Assembly: GCF_050003625.1 (NCBI RefSeq)
Contig: NC_134400.1
Span: forward strand, 60,516,066 to 60,580,065
Length of the DNA stretch: 64,000 nt
Direction of reading: 5' to 3'
Origin: Haematobia irritans
Lineage: Eukaryota > Arthropoda > Insecta > Diptera > Muscidae
Position numbers and translations under genes: made by a program. The number at the start of each line of letters is the position of its first letter. The first letter of the stretch is position 1. The notes under the pieces were generated by a model. That model saw only the letters and a program-made list of their open reading frames with translations, was not told where the DNA came from and did not search any database. This document shows positions 56,641 through 64,000 of this stretch, one piece after another.

Positions 56641-57380
56641 TTATATAGGCACTATTGATCTCTCAATTTTACTTCTCAATTATATGAAAAATGTTTGAAT
56701 ATTTGTAAACCATTGGTTTAAATTCTTAATAGACGTTATCGGAGCAACGATCGTACTCAATTTCGTTTTCGTATGTAACAAAGAAATTTACTTACACAAT
56801 TTTCTTAACTTCTTTTTCTAAACTTTCTTTAAAATAGAGCCAAAAACGGCACGAAAATGTTCATTACTGTTATAAAACGTTTCTTAAATTCATTACAATA
56901 AGGAAAAGTGTAATAATATTCAAGAAATTGCTTTGTTGGCTAAATATCGATAACAAGTTTTGTTATGATTACGAAGATTTTTCTACATGTGTACTTCCTC
57001 AATTAAGAATATTGCAAATTAAACTGTCCACTACTTAAATTGGCTTTGTGTTTTCTCTTTGTCTTGCATACATTAGGAAACGTCAAAGTTACTACAATTT
57101 GGGGAGGATTTACTTAGTTAACAACGAGCCAAACGCAATTACGAGTATTCATTTTACGTGCGGGCATGTTTGTGGACGCTATTTGGGGACGAGAAAGTGA
57201 TTTGTAAAGTACTGACATTTCACCAGTACGTCTTCCATTAGGAAATTGCATAATGTTTGTGGTTTCTTGTGAAATGCTACTAAAGTAAAGGCAATTATTC
57301 TGCTGAATAGGTACAATAGTTATTTATTATTGATTGCTGATTTTTTTCTATGTGGATATTCAATGTGTTTTTCACTACTA
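56641..57380. other. Intron sequence, no feature recognised
   Basis: AT-rich, no open frame or repeat partner seen. Confidence 0.5.
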
Positions 57381-58147
57381 CACCCTCATAAAAAATCGCT
57401 TCTGTAACATATACTCCCAAACATATTTTGCTTCAAGCATATACATTTTTGGGTATTGCCCAAACATTTATATGTTTGATCTCTTCCAATACATAATATG
57501 TTTGAAAGCATATTGGTCTAAACAATATATGTTTGGGTAGTCTAAGTTCCAAACATTTTGTATTTTTGCATCCAAATTCAATAATGTTGTCTTCCAAAAA
57601 ACAATATGTTATTATGTGAACATATAATATGTTTGGAAGCATTTTGCACCCAAAAATATTATATGCTTAAAAAAAATTCTCCCAAACAATATTGTGCTCA
57701 AAATTTTATTTATTTATTTATATATTTACAATCATAATGAATTATGAAAATAAACAGGTAATATAGGTGCTAACAACATAGGTTTTCGACCTGAATGCTC
57801 AAAATTTTGTTTCTGCCTAATTGTATATTCCCCCACATCTTTCTCACTTCCACGACATTTTTATACCCTCCACCATAAGATGGGGGTATATTAACTTTGT
57901 CATTCCGTTTGTAACACATCGAAATATTGCTCTAAGACCCCATAAAGTATATATATTCTGGGTCGTGGTGAATTTCTGAGTCGATCTAAGCATGTCCGTC
58001 CGTCCGTCCGTCTGTCCGGCTGTCCGTCCGTCTGTGGAAATCACGCTAACTTCCGAACGAAACAAGCTATCGACTTGAAACTTGGCACAAGTAGTTGTTA
58101 TTGATGTAGGTCGGATGGTATTGAAAATCGGCCATATCGGACCACGT

Positions 58148-58985
58148 TTACGTATAGCCCCCATATAAACCTCCCGGAGCAGCAAAATTCATCCGATCCG
58201 GTTGAAATTTGGTACCTGATGTTAGTATACGGCCTCTAACAACCATGCAAAAATTGGTCCATATCGGTCCATGATTATATATAGCTCCCATATAAACCGA
58301 TCCCCAGATTTGACCTCCGGAGCCTCTTGGAGGAGCAAAATTCATCCGATCCGGTTGAAATTTAGTACGTGGTCTTAGTATATGGTCTCTAACACCCATG
58401 CAAAAATTGATCCATGTCGGTTCATAATTATATATAGCCCCCATATAAACCGATACCCAGATTTGACCTCCGGAGCCTCTTGGAGGGGAAAAATTCATCC
58501 GATCCGGTTGAAATGTGGTACCTGATGTTAGTATACGGTCTCTAACAACCATGCAAAAATTGGTCCATATCGGTCCATGATTATATATAGCCCCCATATA
58601 AACCGATCCCCAGATTTGACCTCCGGAGCCTCTTGAAGGGGCAAAATTCATCCGATCCTCTTGAAATTGGGTACCTGATGTTAGTATACGGCCTCTAACA
58701 ACCATGCAAAAATTGGTCCATATCGGTTCATAATTATATATAGCTCCCATATAAACCGATCCCCAGATTTGAACTCCGGAGCCTCTTGGAGGAGCAAAAT
58801 TCATCCGATCCAATTGAAATTTAGTACGTGGTGTTAGTATATAGTCTCTAACAACCATGGAAAAATTGGTCCATATCGGTTCATAATTATATATAGCTCC
58901 CATATAAACCGATCCCCAGATTTGACCTCAGGAGCCTCTTGGAGGAGCGAAATTCATCCGATCCAGTTGAAATTTGGTACATGGT
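58148..58985 (+). repeat. 153-bp tandem array in M4
   Basis: Antisense frame open for 251 codons (58148-58903) through five units; same explanation as in M2. Confidence 0.9.
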
Positions 58986-59396
58986 GTTTGGTATATGGTA
59001 TCTAACAACCATGCAAAAATTGGTCCATATCGGTCCATAATTATATATAGCAAAAGTCATCCGATGCGGTTGAAATTTGGTACATTTTGTCAATATATGG
59101 CCTCTAACAGCCATGTAAAAATTGGTCAATATCGGTCTTTAGTTATATATAGCCGATGACTTATTACACAAAAATTGGTCCATATCGCCAAAAATAATCT
59201 ACCAAAACTTTATTTCCATAGAAAATTTTGTCAAATTTTATTACTATAGAAAGTTGTGTCAAAATTTCATTTCTATAGAAAGTTTTGTCAAACGTTTATT
59301 TCTATAGAAAATTTTGTCAAGTTTTTATTTCTATAGAAAATTTTGTCAATTTTTTTTTGTCAAACTATATTATTAACGTATTTAATCGGCCTTTTT

Positions 59397-59547
59397 TTAT
59401 ACCCACCACCATAGAATGGTGACGGGGGTATAATAAGTTTGTCATTCCGTTTGTAACACATCGAAATATCGATTTCCGACTATATAAAGTATATATATTC
59501 TTGATCAGGGAGAAATTCTAAGACGATATAACGATGTCCGTCTGTCC

Positions 59548-59609
<62 letters not shown>

Positions 59610-61325
59610 TGTAATCACGCTACAGTCTTCAATAATGAAGCAATCGTGCTGAAATTTTGCACAAACTCGTCTTTTGTCTGCAGGCAGGTCAAGTTCGAAG
59701 ATGGGCTATATCGGTCCAGGTTTTGATATAGTCCCCATATAAACCGACCTCCTGATTTGGGGTCTTGGGCTTAGAGAAACCGTAGTTTTTATCCAATTTG
59801 CCTGAAATTTGAAATCTAGAGGTATTTTATGACCATAAATAGGTGTGCCAAAAATAGTGAGTATCGGTCCATGTTTTGGTATAGCCCCCATATAGACCGA
59901 TCTCCCGATTTTACTTCTTGGGCTTATAGAAACCGCAGTTTTTATTCAATTTATCTGAAATTGGAAAACTAGGGGTATTGTAGGACCACAAATACGTGTG
60001 CCAAAAATTGTGAGTATCGGTCCATGTTTTGGTATGGTCCCCATATAAAACGACCTCCCGATTTGGGGTTTGGGCTTATAGAAACCGTAGTTTTTATCCA
60101 ATTTGTCTGAAATTGGAAATCTAGAGGTATTTTAGGACCATAAAGAGGTGTGCCGAAAATGGTGAGTATCGGTCCATATTTTGGTATAGCCCCCATATAG
60201 ACCGATTTCCCGATTTTACTTCTCGGGCTTCTAAAATCCGAAGTTTTTATCTTATTTGCCTGAAATTGGAAATCTAGAGGTATTGTAGGACCACAATTAT
60301 GTGTGCCAAAAATTGTGAGTATCGGTCCATATTTTGGTATAGCCCCCATATAGACCGATCTCCCGATTTTACTCTTGGGCTTATAGAAAGCGCAGTTTTT
60401 ATTCAATTTACCTGAAATTGGAAATCTAGAGGTATTGTAGGACCACAAATACGTGCGCCAAAAATTGTGAGTATCGGTCCATGTTTTAGTATGGTCCCCA
60501 TATAAAACGACCTCCCGATTTAGGGCCTTGGGTTTATAGAAACCGTAGTTTTTATCAAATTTGTCTGAAATTGGAAATCTAGAGGTATTTTAGGACTATA
60601 AAGAAGTGTGCCGAAAATGGTGAGTATCGGTCCATATTTTCATATAGCCTCTATATAGACCGATTTCCCGATTTTACTTCTTGGGCTTCTAGAATCCGAA
60701 GTTTTCATCCTATTTGCCTGAAATTGGAAATCTAGAGGTATTTTCGGGTCATAAAGAGGTATGCCGAAAACGGTGAGTATCGGTCCATATTTTAGTATAG
60801 CCCCCATAAGAACGATTTCCCGATTTAACTCCTTGTGTTTCTAGAAACCGTAGTTTTTATCTGATTTGCCTTAAATTGTAAATATTCTGGTATTTTAGGC
60901 TCACAAAAATGTGTATCGGATTAAGTTTTTATCGGTCCATTTGGTAATGCCTCCATATAGACCGACTTCACTTCTTGAGGGTGTAGAAAGCGCACTGATC
61001 ATGAAAATTGATTGAAACTCAATGTAAAATTTCCAGATTTTACTTCTACAGATGTAAGATTTCAAATCAAAACGTTATTTTATAATTTTCTTGCACACTT
61101 ACAAGAGATGTTAATGATTCCTCTAAAACTCAAACTAAAATGGTTCTTATAAATCCAGAATCTGATATAGTCCTCATATGTGAAATCTTTAAATTTATCT
61201 TCGGGAAGTGTCCTCAAGTCCTCAAGCCCTCCTGAAATTTCAAAGGAACCCCTAATATTTGGTTCATGGTGGTGGGTATTTAAGATTCGGCCCGGCCGAA
61301 CTTACTGCTGTATATACTTGTTTTT
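59397..61325 (+). mobile_element. Class III mini-me inserted in M4
   Basis: Head ATACCCACCACCATAGAATG, (TCTG)n at 59530-59610, seven to eight 153-bp units, tail TTCGGCCCGGCCGAA then TATATACTTGTTTTT. Confidence 0.88.
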
Positions 61326-62019
61326 GTTTAATATATACCCCGTATGGGCTAACTTACAATTTAGAAGACAGTGTTAAAAAGTTTTACGATAACTTGCCAT
61401 CGGCAAGTGTTATCGCAACCCAAGTAATTCGATTGTGGATGACAGCCTTTAGTAGAAGTTCCTACGCAATCCATGGTGGAGGGTACATAAGATTCGGCCT
61501 GGCCGAACTTACGGCCGTATATACTTGTTTAGTTCTTAGCACCTTTTTCTGTAATACAAACATTGTAGAAGAAATTATTCAATTTTTTTTTATTTTAATT
61601 TTACCTTTTGCCGGACGGGGATTCGAACAGCGGACCACACAGTTTGTAAGGATCAAAGAAGTAGCTGATCAATTGCCCAAGGAAAAATAAAATGTTAATT
61701 TTGTAATAACAAGCAACAACCACCAACTTAATTCAATATCGCTCCCTGTTAAATAGCGCTCCAAGCTACTAAACACATATATGTTTATAGGCTATTTCTA
61801 AATTAATATATGTTTGCATCCAAGCATATTATATTTACAAACATTTTATGTCCCAAACATAATATGTTCTAACATATTAACATATATGTCCCAAACATGT
61901 TATGCTAGTTTATGAACATTATATGCTTGCACTCAAAAATATTGTGTTTAAAAATTTGTGTTCCAAACATATAATGTTTATAGCCAAACATATGAAAAAC
62001 AGTCTTTTTCATCCGTGTA

Positions 62020-62758
62020 GGACAACCTCCCTATTCATAAAACTTTTAAAGGCTTTTACAGACATATCCGTAATCAATGTACTCGCATTACAGTCAAATA
62101 TCGAAAATTCGTTTTTATACTTGTCCACTTCGTCCTTTAAATTTTGAGCATCATTGCAGGTCGTTTAATGGATTTTGGGAAAATATAGAGCCCCCAAGGT
62201 TAATGTGTTAAATTTTCGATTTTTGTTTAAGACCCCTTCCAAATTGATAACTATGGGTTTCGAAATTATTACACACAGGTTTGCTGTTACGATAAGTTTC
62301 TAGTGAGACTGATTCCCCTGGTCGATTTCTTGATAATTTTAAATTCGAAATGTTTATTCGCCCTGAAAATTTATAATCAGACATTATCTAAGACTCATAA
62401 GAATATGTGGTGACAATGAAATACGTCCATTAATTTTTAGATATAGCGCCCACACTGAAAAAAAAGCATTGTATTGATTCCGAGTCAAAGAAGCGGGAAT
62501 ACAAGTAGGGATACTTTTAGGACACAATTCTCTTTTAAATTTGGGTTTTGTGTATTTGCTTCTAGGAAGCAAATTTTAATTTTTCGCTTTTTCAGGTTTT
62601 TTCTTCATATGCTATCAAAGTCCTTTAAAACGAGTTAACGACAACTTTATTTTTAAAATTAAGACTCGACTTCCAGTAGAAAATATGCTATACTTCATTG
62701 AAAAGTTTATCGATTTTTGGACAAGGAAAAAAACTTTATATTAGAGAAATGCGTCTTC
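62020..62758. other. Unrecognised sequence with a TA-element-like end
   Basis: CACACTGAAAAAAAAGCATTG at 62452 resembles the terminus at 36089, but the partner end is not seen. Otherwise nothing. Confidence 0.45.
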
Positions 62759-62760
62759 TA

Positions 62761-64000
62761 AAGGGTGATACGGTCAAAATTTGGTCAATATAAACTTGAC
62801 GTATTTCTTTCAATTTTGCATTTAAAAACCCTGAACACCCCTCATTTTGAAGGTGTGTGTAGAATGTTGCTCCTATTTTGATTTTGGAATTCACTCTTCA
62901 GTTGTCAAAATGCCGTCCAAGCAAGAAGAGTAGCGTATCAAAATTTTGCTCGCGCATCGCGAAAAATCCGAGCTACTCGCACGCAGAGCTGGCAAAATCG
63001 TTAAAAGTTGCCAAATCAACCGTTACAAATGTAATTAAAGTGTTTGGGGAACGTTTGTCGACAGCCAGGAAGTCTGGATCGGGGGGAATCGAAAACCGTA
63101 AGCCGCTGAGACGACAAAGAGAGTTGCCGGTAGTTTCAAGCGAAACCCTAACCTCTCTCTCCGAGATGCCGCAAATAAGCTGGGTGTATCGTCTACAACC
63201 GTGCATCGAGCCAAAAAACGAGCCGGACTATCGACTTACAAGAAGGTAGTGACTCCAAATCGCGATGATAAACAAAATACGATGGCCAAAGCGCGATCCC
63301 GGAGGCTGTACACGACGATGCTGACGAAGTTTGATTGCGTGGTAATGGACGACGAAACCTACGTCAAAGCCGACTACAAGCAGCTTCCGGGACAGGAGTT
63401 TTATACGGCAAAAGGAAGGGGAAAGGTAGCAGATATTTTCAAGCACATAAAACTGTCAAAGTTCGCAAAGAAATATCTGGTTTGGCAAGCCATCTGTACC
63501 TGTGGCTGGAAAAGCAGCATTTTCATAGATTCCGGGACTGTCAACCAAGAAATTTACGTGAAAGAGTGTTTGAATAAACGTCTGCTGCCTTTCCTGAATA
63601 AACACGGTTGTTCCGTACTGTTTTGGCCGGATTTAGCATCTTGCCAATACGGTAAAAAGGCCATGGAGTGGTACGCCGCCAACAACGTGCAGGTGGTTCC
63701 CAAGGACAAGAACCCTCCCAACACGCCAGAGCCCCGCCCAATTGAGAAATACTGGGCTATTGTCAAGCGGAACCTAAAGAAGACCAAAAAAACTGCTAAG
63801 GACGAGCAGCAGTTCAAGGCAAACTGGCTTTCTGCGGCGAAGAAGGTGGACAAGGTGGCTGTACAAAATCTGATGGCAGGTGTCAAGCGTGAGGCCCGGC
63901 AATTCGGATTTGGAAAAGCGAAAGCCTAACTGAATATTTTTCCTGAATTTTATACTAATTGAACTTGAAAAAGAAATTTGATTTGATTTTTTAAATAAAC
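62761..64000 (+). mobile_element. DD37E mariner/Tc1-superfamily element, copy 2 (runs off window)
   Basis: TA at 62759-62760 then AAGGGTGATACGGTCAAAAT. By comparison with 6418-7629 some 55-60 bp remain beyond the window edge. Confidence 0.92.
62910..63929 (+). pseudogene. DD37E transposase, copy 2 (N-terminal lesions)
   Basis: ATG at 62910 (MPSKQEE), then a TAG at once (62931-62933), an extra base near 62960 and a missing base near 63085. From 63201 to 63929 the frame is intact: KFDCVVMDDETYVKADYKQL (first Asp), TCGWKSSIFIDSGTVNQEIY, VLFWPDLASCQYGKKAMEW (second Asp), PNTPEPRPIEKYWAIVKRN (Glu), with 37 residues between the last two. It ends GFGKAKA before TAA. All three catalytic residues are kept, unlike copy 1, but DNA-binding is lost to frameshifts. 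Synteny with copy 1 shows which lesions are unique to each. Confidence 0.92.

Larger units (their letters stand above)
57858..61525 (+). mobile_element. mini-me element M4 (class I), split by a class III element
   Basis: Head TTTTATACCCTCCACCATAA, short TA, (GTCC)n, five to six 153-bp units, TTTCTATAG satellite, then TAATCGGCCTTTTTT. It resumes at 61326 with GTTTAATATATACCCCGTAT and ends in the class I tail. Confidence 0.88.
57381..62017 (+). mobile_element. TA-targeting family, copy 4, split by nested mini-me elements
   Basis: TA at 57379-57380 then CACCCTCATAAAAAATCGC; right end CTTTTTCATCCGTG then TA at 62018-62019. The segment up to CTCACTTCCACGACA (57857) continues at 61526 with AGTTCTTAGCACCTTTTTC, contiguous in copies 1-3. 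Part of the Val-like module is kept (about 61601-61650, minus); the Ala-like module is deleted. Confidence 0.87.

Overview
The window is AT-rich eukaryotic DNA with spliced exons, mariner/Tc1, hAT and Ty3/gypsy elements, and mini-me/DINE-1-type repeats carrying (TA)n and (GTCY)n tracts. The short T-rich satellite built on TTTCTATAGAAA and the mini-me arrays point to a calyptrate fly, most likely a muscid. That placement is inference from repeat style, not from a search.

Only one host gene is supported. Three minus-strand exons (44662-44817, 21702-21977, 4765-4950) join in phase 0 with consensus splice sites. They encode the DOMON end and first copper domain of a DBH-like monooxygenase (MOXD1 family). 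Both ends of the gene lie outside the window. Its two introns are about 22.7 kb and 16.8 kb, and nearly everything else here is transposon sequence packed into them or into the intron upstream of the first visible exon.

Layout: 1-3503 is the 3' part of an LTR element with a very long (2.3 kb) LTR holding a hairpin minisatellite. 3504-4534 and 23350-24371 are inverted copies of one family. 5765-8294 is a dead Tc1 element split by a DD37E element. 8655-14425 is a nest up to five insertions deep. 14.7-17.4 kb holds a MITE split by a hAT element, then a mariner. 17.9-20.6 kb is a mini-me with a 153-bp array. 20.7-21.6 kb is a DD41D element 73 bp from an exon. 26.2-28.3 kb holds nested TIR elements. 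28376-40680 is a young Ty3/gypsy element on the minus strand whose 5' LTR is split by a 5.6-kb hAT-like element, itself containing further insertions. 41-48.7 kb holds small hAT MITEs and copies of a TA-targeting family carrying two divergent tRNA-like modules. 49.1-61.5 kb is dominated by mini-me elements nested in one another. 62761 to the end is a second DD37E element.

The most notable structures are: (a) the TA-targeting family with divergent tRNA-like modules; (b) three sequence-diverged mini-me families that all keep an exact 153-bp array unit; (c) repeated mini-me insertion into the same T-run of another mini-me; (d) the hAT-like element with about 550-bp arms of degenerate TCACG motifs and a 201-bp miniature relative; (e) the nests, whose insertion order can be read from target duplications and from empty sites in the same window; (f) a Gln in place of the first His of the copper-binding His pair in the monooxygenase.
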